A stretch of DNA of 64,000 nucleotides from Thomasclavelia sp. (GTDB lineage: Bacteria > Bacillota_I > Bacilli_A > Erysipelotrichales > Coprobacillaceae), in contig JAQVWN010000007.1 in the NCBI GenBank assembly GCA_028749475.1, forward strand, positions 1 through 64,000. Direction: 5' to 3'. Made by a program: the position numbers and the translations under genes. Under the pieces are notes generated by a model. That model saw nothing but the letters and a program-made list of their open reading frames with translations, was not told the DNA's origin and made no database searches. How positions within the stretch are numbered: the first letter of the stretch is position 1; each line of letters opens with the position of its first letter. Shown here in pieces: positions 42,782-51,416 of the stretch.

Positions 42782-43326
42782 AATACTCTTCATTAGGAGG
42801 AATGTCAGATGTTGATGGAATTAAGTATAGTAATTGGATGAAGGTAAAAGAAGGAGAATTGAACACAGATTACGTTCAACTAGGGAAAAATTTAGCTGAA
42901 AAGATTAAATCTGATGGGTATCATGTTATAAGGGTAGAAGACGCAACGATTGCAAATGCGGATTGGTACGATATGGGATTTGATAAACCACCAATAGCCG
43001 AAGGAACAACAGTCTTCACAGTACAAGCGGGGGACTATTCATATTCAAGAGTATATTTGGAAGGGTATAATAATCCAATGAGTAGTTTTATAGTAAGAAC
43101 CGATGATATAAGTGGATTAAATGCAAATGAAATAGCTCAAAAATTAGCTTTACCACAAGTTCCTAATAAGATTGTAAGTGTTGAACTTCCACCAACTACA
43201 CCAATTGAGGTTAGCATAACTGGTCCACAAGTTGATTGGGGCACAATTGGTGGTGATGTACAATTCGCAATTAAGGATGTAGACATAAATCCAAAATGGT
43301 TTACAAATATCAAGGATTTAAAATAG
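41533..43326 (+). pseudogene. Headless TG toxin with an alternative ART-like tip
   Basis: Corresponds to the toxin at 34629 from residue 37 on; the first in-frame ATG is 41578 (582 aa) but lacks a ribosome-binding site, and the helical head and partner genes are missing. TG domain and repeats are the same, and a third repeat YSSLGGMSDVDG is present. The tip differs: YHVIRVEDATIANADWY, YSRVYLEGYNN, ISGLNANEIAQKLALP, SVELPPTTPIEV and IGGDVQFAIKD. This is spaced like the tip of the intact toxin. A stored tip for recombination, or a broken toxin. Confidence 0.72.
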
Positions 43327-43339
43327 GGAGATTTATATT

Positions 43340-43657
43340 ATGGATAATAAAACACTAATAATTGATGATAAAAAAATAGAAATGGATTATACAATTCGGA
43401 AAAAGATTGAATTCACTAATCAAATAGTTATATTAATTTATGATACGACTGTTATCGCAAACAATGTAATTTCATTCGATAAACAAGGGAAAGAGTTATG
43501 GAGAATCAATGATATATTAAACATAAAAAGACCAACAGGGAATGTAGATATTAAAAAAGAAGGAGAGAACATACTACTTGTATACTCGTCATTAGGAATG
43601 ATATTTAAAATTGACATCGAAAAAAAGGAATTAATGGATAAAATATTTTCTAGATAA
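43340..43657 (+). CDS. Candidate immunity protein for the alternative tip
   Basis: 105 aa, GGGAGA upstream, 13 nt after the headless toxin. Beta-rich (IIDDKKIEMDYTIRKKIEFT, IVILIYDTTVIANNVISFD), with a WRINDIL turn. Small single-domain protein of a type often found as immunity; no family recognised. Intact. Confidence 0.55.
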   Translation: MDNKTLIIDDKKIEMDYTIRKKIEFTNQIVILIYDTTVIANNVISFDKQGKELWRINDILNIKRPTGNVDIKKEGENILLVYSSLGMIFKIDIEKKELMDKIFSR

Positions 43658-43716
43658 TATACCCAATTATGTCCTTAGTTTCAAATTTTTAGATTTTACT
43701 TTTGTATTGTAACTCT

Positions 43717-43797
43717 ATGCTCACTCATAAAAATGCTGGGGGAATAATACATTTAGGACTAGCAGAAAAATACCATATAGAAGAAAAATTAATTTAA
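43717..43797 (+). pseudogene. Remnant of a nuclease-like toxin tip
   Basis: 26 codons: MLTHKNAGGIIHLGLAEKYH then IEEKLI and TAA. The LTHKNAGGIIH pattern resembles the C-terminal end of HNH-type toxin domains. No upstream frame remains. It immediately precedes decayed DUF2185-type immunity sequence. Confidence 0.4.
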
Positions 43798-43829
43798 AGG
43801 ATGAAACAGTATGTCTTAAATTACCCAAT

Positions 43830-44110
43830 TTATAAAAAATGCTGAAGGTTACATCATTTCAAAGAATATTCTATCTGGGAAAGTGAAGTTGAAATGATGT
43901 TTTAGAGAAAAATCCGTAAATGAACTTGATAATGGTTGGAATTTTTTCCTAGTATATCGATACTGATGATTATTTGAGTAGATCAAGCAAAATGAGTGTT
44001 TGTGATTTCAATACAGTAACTAATATTGAAGCAGTTATTTTATCTATTTACAATTTTGATATAGGAACAGATATTTAAATAGTTAGAGAAAATGGTAAAA
44101 TATTAAATTG
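43830..44110 (+). pseudogene. Decayed DUF2185 (Imm33-like) immunity gene
   Basis: Several frameshifts and stops, but the pieces in order read EGYIISKNILSGK, CFREKSVNELDNGWNFF, DDYLSRSSKMSVCDFNTVTN and AVILSIYNFDIGTDI. These match the order of the DUF2185 immunity domain (SKN..., REK...DNGWRFF, D..YL..., VCDFNT, YDFPIGT). Confidence 0.6.
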
Positions 44111-44131
44111 CAAAGATTTACGAGATGAGCA

Positions 44132-44413
44132 AGATACTTTATCATACATTACAAACAATTTTAGTGATTCAATTTATTCCGTAGGACTAGAAGAGCATGA
44201 GAAAATATCTTTTATAAAAAAGATGATAAAATTGATATTAAATACCTAGGGAAATATATTGTTAAAGATGAAATTATAAGAATAGTATATTCTGTATTTT
44301 ATAACTATTGTTTAAAATTGAAATATATTAAATCTTATTATTATTCAAATGTAGAAAAGATAAATAGTTATGTATCAATAGAGCAGGTATGCGAATGGTA
44401 TATATTTTCTTAG
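44132..44413 (+). pseudogene. Truncated, frameshifted copy of the 40756 immunity gene
   Basis: Matches 41080-41361 closely, with one base missing in the A tract near 44220 and the first half of the gene absent. Identity continues about 50 nt past the stop. Confidence 0.75.
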
Positions 44414-44502
44414 TAGAAAACATTTCAATAGTAATAAAGTATTTTATAATTTATATAGAATTTAGTTAGAACTATATTGATGGATAAAAAAACGTTCTGA
44501 AG

Positions 44503-44729
44503 GAAGAAGTTAATATATGTTCAATAGGACTAAAACATAGCCAAAGTATGCATACAAAAATGCGTACTTTTTTCTGAATATTATGTTTATAATCAACAAT
44601 ATCCATACATTTTAGGATAGTAAAATCACGTGTTTACGCCGTTTATCGTAAGGTGTTCATACTGAGACGTTTTCCTACTACCCCTGCCATGAAAAGATAA
44701 AACACGCATAAATGCGTGTTTTTTTTACG
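44503..44729 (+). repeat. Right attachment-like repeat of the T7SS island
   Basis: 44503-44672 matches 17420-17571, the arm before the internal site; 44673-44689 equals the last 17 nt of tRNA-Trp; then AAACACGCAT-AA-ATGCGTGTTT plus T run (44700-44729), the best-paired form of the tRNA terminator. Host genes resume after this, so it is the right boundary of the island. Confidence 0.75.
44543..44574 (+). terminator. Module-end terminator C
   Basis: AAAGTATGCAT-ACAAAA-ATGCGTACTTT with T run; one change relative to the copy at 17442. Confidence 0.8.
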
Positions 44730-44781
44730 CTTTGGATATCAAAATGCGTACTTTCTTAAATTAGTATTTGAAATAATATAA

Positions 44782-45306
44782 TCAAACATTTTTTGAATCA
44801 ATAACTGGTTGCTTAAGAAAAATCTTATTAATATATTTATCTAAATTCAAAAAAGTAAATAAATAACTACATCCTATTCCAACTATTCCGCCAACAACAT
44901 TTAATATGATGTCATCGATATCAACTATATGATTAGGAAAAGCTAAAGATATATCAACAATGTATTGCAAAACTTCAATACCTAATGAACATAATGCACA
45001 AATTATTACACATCTGATAAAACTCAATTTTGTGAATTTTTTAAGCATAAAGCCAAGAGGCAGTAATAATAAAATATTACCAAATACTTGAATTGGATTA
45101 TTAGATATTGTTTGGATAATTGTTTTAAATGGTATGAGTTGAATATAATTAGGGGCCATTCCAATCTCTTGATAGAATTCATCAATACTACTATATGAAC
45201 CTATGGTGATAGGAAATTGTGTAATTAAAACAATCCCTAATATATAAATTATAATAAGTATAAAGCCTAATATGTTTAATTGTTTTTTTTTAAATATATC
45301 TTTCAT
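44782..45306 (-). CDS. VanZ-like membrane protein
   Basis: 174 aa. Four to five hydrophobic segments; VanZ signatures NPIQVFGNILLLLPLGFML, and DIDDIILNVVGGIVG near the C-terminus. Family members can lower glycopeptide susceptibility, but for most the function is unknown. The gene lies just outside the island. GAGAGTAT... is a poor ribosome site; AGGTGGTTAGAGATG (minus strand) provides AGGTGG. Confidence 0.85.
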   Translation of the reverse strand: MKDIFKKKQLNILGFILIIIYILGIVLITQFPITIGSYSSIDEFYQEIGMAPNYIQLIPFKTIIQTISNNPIQVFGNILLLLPLGFMLKKFTKLSFIRCVIICALCSLGIEVLQYIVDISLAFPNHIVDIDDIILNVVGGIVGIGCSYLFTFLNLDKYINKIFLKQPVIDSKNV

Positions 45307-45434
45307 CTCTAACCACCTTTTTGTCTGATTATACTTTACAGCAATAAATATACAACCTTAAATTATTAAAAAATATTACCCATATATTTAAGAATACTAT
45401 TTATTATCAAATGAATTATATATGGATAAACTAA

Positions 45435-45470
45435 AATAGACATAGAAATTTAGAGACTTCTATGTCTATT
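45435..45470. terminator. Hairpin after the phosphatase gene
   Basis: AATAGACATAGAA (45435-45447) and TTCTATGTCTATT (45458-45470), 13-bp stem. A second stem AGAAGTTATTAGA/TCTAATAACTTCT (45478-45511) overlaps the end of the phosphatase gene. Confidence 0.65.
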
Positions 45471-45484
45471 TATTTAAGAAGTTA

Positions 45485-46060
45485 TTAGAACTTATGTCTA
45501 ATAACTTCTTTTAGTTTAAATTGATGATTTTCATATTCATAGACAAATATGCAACAATTTCCAAATCCTTTTTCTAATTCTTTGGTTGGATCTTGAATTC
45601 CTCTTAAAAAGTTAAAACAAGCTCCAGAATGGGATACTGCTAAAACACTATGATGATCTTCTTTTTCCATTATGTTTGATAGGGTATCAAGCATTCTATC
45701 TCTAACAGTATTTGAAGATTCACCACCGTATTGCAGATAAAATGTTTCACAGTCTTTAGGAGTAAGATGTTTATTTAAGTATTCTCCTTCTCCTTCTAGT
45801 AATCCATAATTATTTTCTTTAATACCTTTGATTCTTTTATAAGGCATGTCTGTAACTAACTCTAAGGTATCACAACATCTTTCAGAGGTCGAAGAGTAGG
45901 CGTGGTCAAAAGTAATATTATTATCTTTGAACCATTTACCAGCTACCTTTGCTTGGTGGATTCCTTCGCTTGTAAGCGGAGAATCACACCAACCTTGAAT
46001 CTTATTTAGTTTATTGAATAAAGTTTGTCCATGACGCATTAAATATAAAGTTTTAACCAT
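45485..46060 (-). CDS. Histidine phosphatase family protein
   Basis: 191 aa. Phosphoglycerate-mutase-like fold with the catalytic YLMRHGQTLFN at residues 6-16, GWCDSPLTSEGIHQA, SSTSERCCDT and AVSHSGACFNFL (second catalytic His). It removes phosphate from small molecules; substrate unknown. Directly follows the UlaG-like gene with no gap, so the two form an operon. Confidence 0.9.
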   Translation of the reverse strand: MVKTLYLMRHGQTLFNKLNKIQGWCDSPLTSEGIHQAKVAGKWFKDNNITFDHAYSSTSERCCDTLELVTDMPYKRIKGIKENNYGLLEGEGEYLNKHLTPKDCETFYLQYGGESSNTVRDRMLDTLSNIMEKEDHHSVLAVSHSGACFNFLRGIQDPTKELEKGFGNCCIFVYEYENHQFKLKEVIRHKF

Positions 46061-46882
46061 TTATTTATCACCTACTATATACTTTTCTCCTGGATTTAAG
46101 ACTAAAACTCTTTCTGGGTTTATAACATTATCTAAGATATCTTTAGGGTTACCATTAAATGCTGAAGACTTTGGAGAGTCAACACTGCCCCAGTGAATTA
46201 AGATAAGTTTAGAATCAGGATAAGTATTTGCTAGTTTGTAAGCATCCTTTAATCCAATATGAACAGGATTATCTGCATAGTCAAATAAGATTACATCGGG
46301 TGGATCCATATGTAATTGACTATCTAATAATTTAGAATCACCAACATACCAAATCTTACAGTCTTTACATGTTAGATAAAAACCACAATATTCTCTATCT
46401 TCCCAAACCCGATAATTATATTTTTCAATACCATTTTGCCAAGCATGATCGGCTGGAGTAGTAATGATCTCAACATCATTTACTTTAATCTTGTCACCAA
46501 TGTCGTGGCCAATGGCATTATTAATGCCACATTCTTCTTTCATTAATGAAGCTACGTAGAATGAAGTATGAAACTCTTTAGTAACGTCTTTGATATCTCT
46601 TAAAGTAGGTCTAGAGTAATGATCGTTATCCACGTGAGATACCAGCACACCATCAACCTTAACGACATCTTTAATATCTAAAGGCATATCAATTAGGAGG
46701 GGCATATCAAAACCTTCAAGTAAAGGATCAATCATAATGATAGTTCCATGAGTATTAATCATGGCTCCACCACCACCTAACCAATAGATACTTGTATTAT
46801 TATGATCTTTAAAATCATCTTTGCCCATTTTTACTGTTTTTAAAGGTTGAGCTTGTCCTTTATCATTTATTTTATAATTCAT
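46061..46882 (-). CDS. Metallo-beta-lactamase-fold hydrolase, UlaG-like
   Basis: 273 aa. Motifs: GGGGAMINTHGTIIMIDPLL, metal site VSHVDNDHYSRP (HxDxDH), ITTPADHAWQ and YVGDSKL, with the final HWGSVD. Similar to L-ascorbate-6-phosphate lactonases and related cyclic-ester hydrolases. Substrate here unknown. GAGGTAAAG precedes the ATG on the minus strand. Confidence 0.87.
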   Translation of the reverse strand: MNYKINDKGQAQPLKTVKMGKDDFKDHNNTSIYWLGGGGAMINTHGTIIMIDPLLEGFDMPLLIDMPLDIKDVVKVDGVLVSHVDNDHYSRPTLRDIKDVTKEFHTSFYVASLMKEECGINNAIGHDIGDKIKVNDVEIITTPADHAWQNGIEKYNYRVWEDREYCGFYLTCKDCKIWYVGDSKLLDSQLHMDPPDVILFDYADNPVHIGLKDAYKLANTYPDSKLILIHWGSVDSPKSSAFNGNPKDILDNVINPERVLVLNPGEKYIVGDK

Positions 46883-47039
46883 GGTCTTTACCTCGTTTCA
46901 TCTATAATTTTAAATTAAATACTAGTAATAGACAATATCCTTTAAGATAATAAAAATAATAATTTTGTTTATAAGTAATGCATTATTAGTAAATTTATGT
47001 TAAAAATAATATGTTTGAATTAATAAAGGAGAAATAATC

Positions 47040-48638
47040 ATGATATCAACACAAAATGTATCTCTACAATATGGAGGAAAAGTCTTATTTGAAAATGTCT
47101 CAGTTAAATTTACTAAAGGTAACTGTTATGGAATAATTGGGGCTAATGGAGCTGGTAAATCTACCTTCCTTAAAATCTTATCTGGGGAGATAGAACCAAA
47201 TAAAGGGGAAGTAGTCTTAGACCCTAATGAAAGACTATCAGTTCTAAAACAAGACCATTATGCCTATGATGAATATAAAGTTGTTGATACCGTTATTATG
47301 GGTAATAAAAAGCTTTATAGCATTATGCAAGAAAAAGAAAAATTATACGCAAAACCTGATTTCAATGATGAAGATGGAATTAAACTAGGAGAACTAGAAG
47401 GTGAGTTTGCGGATATGGATGGTTGGAATGCTGAAGCTGATGCTGAAACTATGCTTAATGGCTTAGGGATTCCAACAGAACTTCACGACAAGTTAATGAA
47501 AGATTTAGATGGTAATCAAAAAGTAAAAGTATTGCTTGCGCAAGCTTTATTTGGTGATCCTGATATTTTACTTTTAGACGAACCTACTAACCACTTAGAT
47601 TTAAAAAGTATAAATTGGTTAGAAAATTTCTTGTTAAACTTTAAAAATACGGTCATTGTAGTCAGCCATGATCGGCATTTCCTAAATAAAGTATGTACTC
47701 ATATTGCCGATATAGATTACCAAAAGTTACAACTATATGTTGGTAACTATGATTTTTGGTATGAATACTCAAAAATGCAAGTAAACCAAGCTAAAGAAGT
47801 AAATAAAAAAGCCGAAGCTAAGAAAAAAGAATTAGAAGACTTCATTGCTCGTTTTTCAGCTAACGCTTCTAAAGCTAAACAAGCTACTAGTAGGAAGAAA
47901 TTATTAGATAACTTAGAGATGGCTGATGTTAGACCATCATCTAGAAGATATCCTTTCATTGGTTTTAAACCTGGAAGAGAAGTTGGAAACATTGTCTTAG
48001 AAGTTGAAGGTTTAACTAAAGTAATTGATGGTAAAACATTAATTAATAATGTTTCATTTTCTATTAACCCGAATGAAAAAGTTGCTTTTGTGGGTGATGA
48101 TAAAGCAACAGAGGCTTTCTTTAATATCATTATGGGGGAAGATAAAGACTTTGAAGGTTCATATAACTGGGGAGTAACTACTTCTACTTCATACTTCCCA
48201 AAAGATAATAATAAATACTTTAATGATTGTGATTTATCACTTGTTGATTGGTTAAGACAATTTACTGATGGTAATGTATATGAACAAGACTTACGAGGAT
48301 GGCTTGGAAGAGTGCTATTCTCTGGCGAAGAAGCTTTAAAAAAAGCCTCTGTTCTTTCCGGAGGTGAAAAGGTTAGATGCATGCTAGCTAAGATGATGAT
48401 GGAAGATGCTAATGTCTTAGTTTTAGATGAACCTACTAACCATTTAGATATGGAATCTATTCAAGCTTTAAACCAAGGTTTAATTAGTTTTAATGAGAAT
48501 ATTCTCTTTACTTCTCATGACCACCAATTTGTTGATACAATTGCTAGTAGAATTATTGAATTTACTGATGATGGAATTATTGATCGGACATCAACATATG
48601 ATGAATTTTTAGAATATAAAGAAGCTAATGGATTATAA
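47040..48638 (+). CDS. ABC-F family ATPase (YkpA/YbiT-like)
   Basis: 532 aa, two ABC domains in one chain and no membrane part. Such proteins act on the ribosome. Domain 1: GANGAGKSTF, LDGNQKVKVLLAQA in place of LSGGQ, LLLDEPTNHLD. Linker around residues 240-310 is rich in Lys/Glu. Domain 2: the P-loop is degenerate (FVGDDKATEAF), while VLSGGEKVRCMLAK and LVLDEPTNHLD are intact. Degenerate sites of this kind are seen in Bacillota YkpA relatives. AAAGGAGAAA precedes the ATG. Confidence 0.92.
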   Translation: MISTQNVSLQYGGKVLFENVSVKFTKGNCYGIIGANGAGKSTFLKILSGEIEPNKGEVVLDPNERLSVLKQDHYAYDEYKVVDTVIMGNKKLYSIMQEKEKLYAKPDFNDEDGIKLGELEGEFADMDGWNAEADAETMLNGLGIPTELHDKLMKDLDGNQKVKVLLAQALFGDPDILLLDEPTNHLDLKSINWLENFLLNFKNTVIVVSHDRHFLNKVCTHIADIDYQKLQLYVGNYDFWYEYSKMQVNQAKEVNKKAEAKKKELEDFIARFSANASKAKQATSRKKLLDNLEMADVRPSSRRYPFIGFKPGREVGNIVLEVEGLTKVIDGKTLINNVSFSINPNEKVAFVGDDKATEAFFNIIMGEDKDFEGSYNWGVTTSTSYFPKDNNKYFNDCDLSLVDWLRQFTDGNVYEQDLRGWLGRVLFSGEEALKKASVLSGGEKVRCMLAKMMMEDANVLVLDEPTNHLDMESIQALNQGLISFNENILFTSHDHQFVDTIASRIIEFTDDGIIDRTSTYDEFLEYKEANGL

Positions 48639-48656
48639 TAATCCTAGCTTCTTTTA
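48618..48656 (+). terminator. Terminator of the ABC-F gene
   Basis: GAAGCTA (48621-48627) pairs with TAGCTTC (48645-48651), with an inner GGATTA/TAATCC stem, followed by TTTT; the 5' arm lies in the last codons. Confidence 0.65.
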
Positions 48657-48724
48657 ATTTATATATACATTGAATTTAAACGCATAATTTGGTATTATTT
48701 TTACAATTATTAAGGAGGGTAAAT

Positions 48725-49579
48725 ATGGAACTTAAGTTCACTAAAATGGAAGGAATAGGTAATGATTATATCTACTTTGATGGTATCAACCAAAAAGTAC
48801 CTACAACTCCAACCTTTATTAAAGAAGTAAGTGATCGTCATTTTGGAATTGGATCTGATGGAATTATTATTATTCTTCCTTCTGATAAATATGATTTTAA
48901 AATGAGAATGTTTAATAATGATGGTTCTGAAGGAATGATGTGTGGTAATGGAATTAGATGTTTTAGTAAGTTTGTCTTTGAAAAAGGATTGACTGATAAA
49001 AAGGTTTTAAACATTGAAACTAAATCTGGACTTCGAGTAGTTACTTTATTATTTGAAGAAGGTAAAGTCGTTGGAGCAACAGTAGATATGGGTAAACCTG
49101 AAATTAATTGCTCTAAAATTCCGGTAACTTTTGAAAAAGATACATTGATTAATGAAACAATCAAAATAGATGAAACAAATTATAAACTAACAGCTGTTTC
49201 AGTTGGTAACCCTCATGTTATAACTTATGTTTATAATCTTGATAATTTAGATTTAGAAAAAATAGGTCCTAAATTTGAACATGATAAAATGTTCCCTCAA
49301 TCAGTAAACACTGAATTTGTTGAAGTGATTGATGATACTCATTTAAAAATGCGAGTATGGGAAAGAGGAAGTGGCGAAACAATGGCTTGTGGTACTGGTG
49401 CATGTGCAGTTATGTATGCCAGTAAACTAAATGGCCTTATTAAAGATAAAGCTACCATTCAACTATTAGGTGGAGACTTAGTGGTTGAGTATAAAGATGA
49501 ACATATCTTTATGAGTGGACCAGCCACTAATACTTTTGAAGGATATATTAATGTCGAAGGAGATAAGTATGTTAAATAG
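48725..49579 (+). CDS. dapF: Diaminopimelate epimerase
   Basis: 284 aa from the ATG at 48725 (AAGGAGGG upstream). It converts LL- to meso-diaminopimelate for cell wall and lysine. The two catalytic cysteines are in [10 protein letters not shown] and [18 protein letters not shown] and NPHVITY are also conserved. First gene of the dapF-dapH-deacetylase-aminotransferase operon; the last 11 nt overlap dapH. Confidence 0.95.
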   Translation: MELKFTKMEGIGNDYIYFDGINQKVPTTPTFIKEVSDRHFGIGSDGIIIILPSDKYDFKMRMFNNDGSEGMMCGNGIRCFSKFVFEKGLTDKKVLNIETKSGLRVVTLLFEEGKVVGATVDMGKPEINCSKIPVTFEKDTLINETIKIDETNYKLTAVSVGNPHVITYVYNLDNLDLEKIGPKFEHDKMFPQSVNTEFVEVIDDTHLKMRVWERGSGETMACGTGACAVMYASKLNGLIKDKATIQLLGGDLVVEYKDEHIFMSGPATNTFEGYINVEGDKYVK

Positions 49580-50273
49580 TGCCAAAGAAATAATTGATTA
49601 TATTAGTAATGCTAAAAAACAAACACCAGTTAAAGTATATTTAAATGGTGAAAACTTACCTAAAACTAGTGATTTTAAAATGTTTGGAGATTCTCATTTT
49701 AAAGTATGTGTAGGTGATTATGACTTAATTAAAAAATACATGATGACAAACAAAGATATTATTACTGATTCATATCTTGAACAAGATCGTCGTAATTCAG
49801 CAATTCCAATGATGGATACTTTAAACGTTAACGCTCGAATTGAACCAGGTTCATTTATTAGAGAACATGTCGTTATTGAAGATAATGCCGTTATCATGAT
49901 GGGGGCTGTAATTAATATTGGAGCCAAAATTGGTGAAGGTAGTATGATTGACATGGGAGCTATCTTAGGTGGTAGAGCCGAAGTTGGAAAACACTGTCAT
50001 GTGGGAGCTGGCGCAGTGCTAGCTGGTGTTATTGAACCCCCTAGTGCCTCACCTGTAATCTTAGAAGATGATGTCTTAGTTGGTGCTAATGCCGTTATCA
50101 TTGAAGGTGTTCATGTTGGTAAAGGGGCGGTAATTGGGGCTGGATCTATCGTTACAAGTGATGTTCCTGCCGGAGCAGTAGTAGTAGGTAATCCTGGTCG
50201 TATTGTTAAAGATCAAAAAGATGACCAAACTAAAGATAAAACTCAATTAATGGATGATTTAAGAAAAATATAG
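49569..50273 (+). CDS. dapH: Tetrahydrodipicolinate N-acetyltransferase
   Basis: 234 aa from the ATG at 49569, which has GAAGGAGATAA upstream within dapF. N-terminal helical domain, then left-handed beta-helix hexapeptide repeats ([40 protein letters not shown]). Acetylates tetrahydrodipicolinate, committing the lysine/DAP pathway to its acetylated branch. Confidence 0.95.
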   Translation: MLNSAKEIIDYISNAKKQTPVKVYLNGENLPKTSDFKMFGDSHFKVCVGDYDLIKKYMMTNKDIITDSYLEQDRRNSAIPMMDTLNVNARIEPGSFIREHVVIEDNAVIMMGAVINIGAKIGEGSMIDMGAILGGRAEVGKHCHVGAGAVLAGVIEPPSASPVILEDDVLVGANAVIIEGVHVGKGAVIGAGSIVTSDVPAGAVVVGNPGRIVKDQKDDQTKDKTQLMDDLRKI

Positions 50274-50284
50274 GAGATACTATT

Positions 50285-51415
50285 ATGACTTCAATCAATG
50301 ATTTAAAAAGATGGCGTCAAGATCTTCATCAAATTCCCGAAATAGGTTTTAAAGAAGTTGAAACAACAGCCTATTTAAAAAAAGAATTAGAAAGTCTTGG
50401 TTATAATGTAAATAAGTTATTAGATACAGGTGTCTATGTTTATATTGATAATAATAAAGATAAAACAATCGCTTTTAGAAGTGATATTGATGCTTTAAAA
50501 CTAACTGAAGAAACGGGAGTTAGTTTTAAATCTAAACACTTTGGCTATATGCATGGCTGTGGTCACGATGGCCATATGAGTGCTCTTTTAGGACTTGCTA
50601 AAAGGTTAAAAGAAAGTAATGATTATCCCTATAACTATTTACTAATTTTCCAACCTGCTGAAGAACTTGCTGGTGGATCGATTGGAGTAATTAAAACTGG
50701 TATCTTAAAAAAATATAATGTTCAAGCAATCTTTGGAATGCATTTAATGCCCGATTATCCAAAAGGAAAAATCTGTTGTAAAGAAGGTCCATTGATGGCT
50801 CAAAATGGTGAACTAGATATTACTATTAAAGGTAAATCAGCTCATGCTGGTAAAGCTCATCTAGGAGTGGATGCCGTAGTGATTGCTAGTGAAATAGTTA
50901 ATTCTATTCAATTAATTGTTTCTAGAGAACTTTCGGCCTTTCATCCAACCATTATTAATATTGGTAAAATGAATGCCGGAACTATTCGTAATATTGTGGC
51001 AGAAGATGCCTCATTAGAAGGAACAGTTAGAGTTTTTGATGAAAATGATTTCAAAAAGATTCAAACGGAAATTAATTCAATTGCTAAAGCATGTGAATTA
51101 AAATATGGATGTAAAGTGGATGTTAAATTAGAAGCTGATAATCCACCTGTAAATAATGATAGTAAATTATATCAAGAATTCTTACAGGTAGTTGATAAAG
51201 ATAATTATTTAGAAGTTAAAGAACCATTAATGCTTTCTGAAGATTATTCCCATTATCAAAAAGAAATACCAGGAATATTCTTTTTCTTAGGTACTCAAAC
51301 AAAAGATAATAAAGCTGGACTTCATACTGGTAAGTTTAACTTTAATGAAGATATTTTATTAAAAGCAGTTGATACTTATTATAGTATTGCTACAAAGATT
51401 AAGTTAGGAGACTAA
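50285..51415 (+). CDS. dapL: N-acetyldiaminopimelate deacetylase
   Basis: 376 aa, M20 peptidase family. Removes acetate from N-acetyl-LL-DAP. Motifs: RQDLHQIPEIGFKE, FRSDIDAL, MHGCGHDGHMSALLG (metal ligands), FQPAEELAGGS and HTGKFNFNEDIL. GGAGATAC before the ATG; one base before the next gene. Confidence 0.92.
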   Translation: MTSINDLKRWRQDLHQIPEIGFKEVETTAYLKKELESLGYNVNKLLDTGVYVYIDNNKDKTIAFRSDIDALKLTEETGVSFKSKHFGYMHGCGHDGHMSALLGLAKRLKESNDYPYNYLLIFQPAEELAGGSIGVIKTGILKKYNVQAIFGMHLMPDYPKGKICCKEGPLMAQNGELDITIKGKSAHAGKAHLGVDAVVIASEIVNSIQLIVSRELSAFHPTIINIGKMNAGTIRNIVAEDASLEGTVRVFDENDFKKIQTEINSIAKACELKYGCKVDVKLEADNPPVNNDSKLYQEFLQVVDKDNYLEVKEPLMLSEDYSHYQKEIPGIFFFLGTQTKDNKAGLHTGKFNFNEDILLKAVDTYYSIATKIKLGD

Positions 51416-51416
51416 A

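Noticed and set aside
12549-44729. CRISPR array or cas genes in the island
   Set aside because: The repeats found are long module or gene duplications, not short regularly spaced repeats, and there are no Cas-like proteins.
47747-48382. 211-codon ORF antisense to the ABC-F gene, and similar long antisense ORFs at 28779, 48838 and 49718
   Set aside because: They lie opposite strongly conserved genes, lack ribosome-binding sites and show no protein-like pattern; codon bias of the sense gene creates them.
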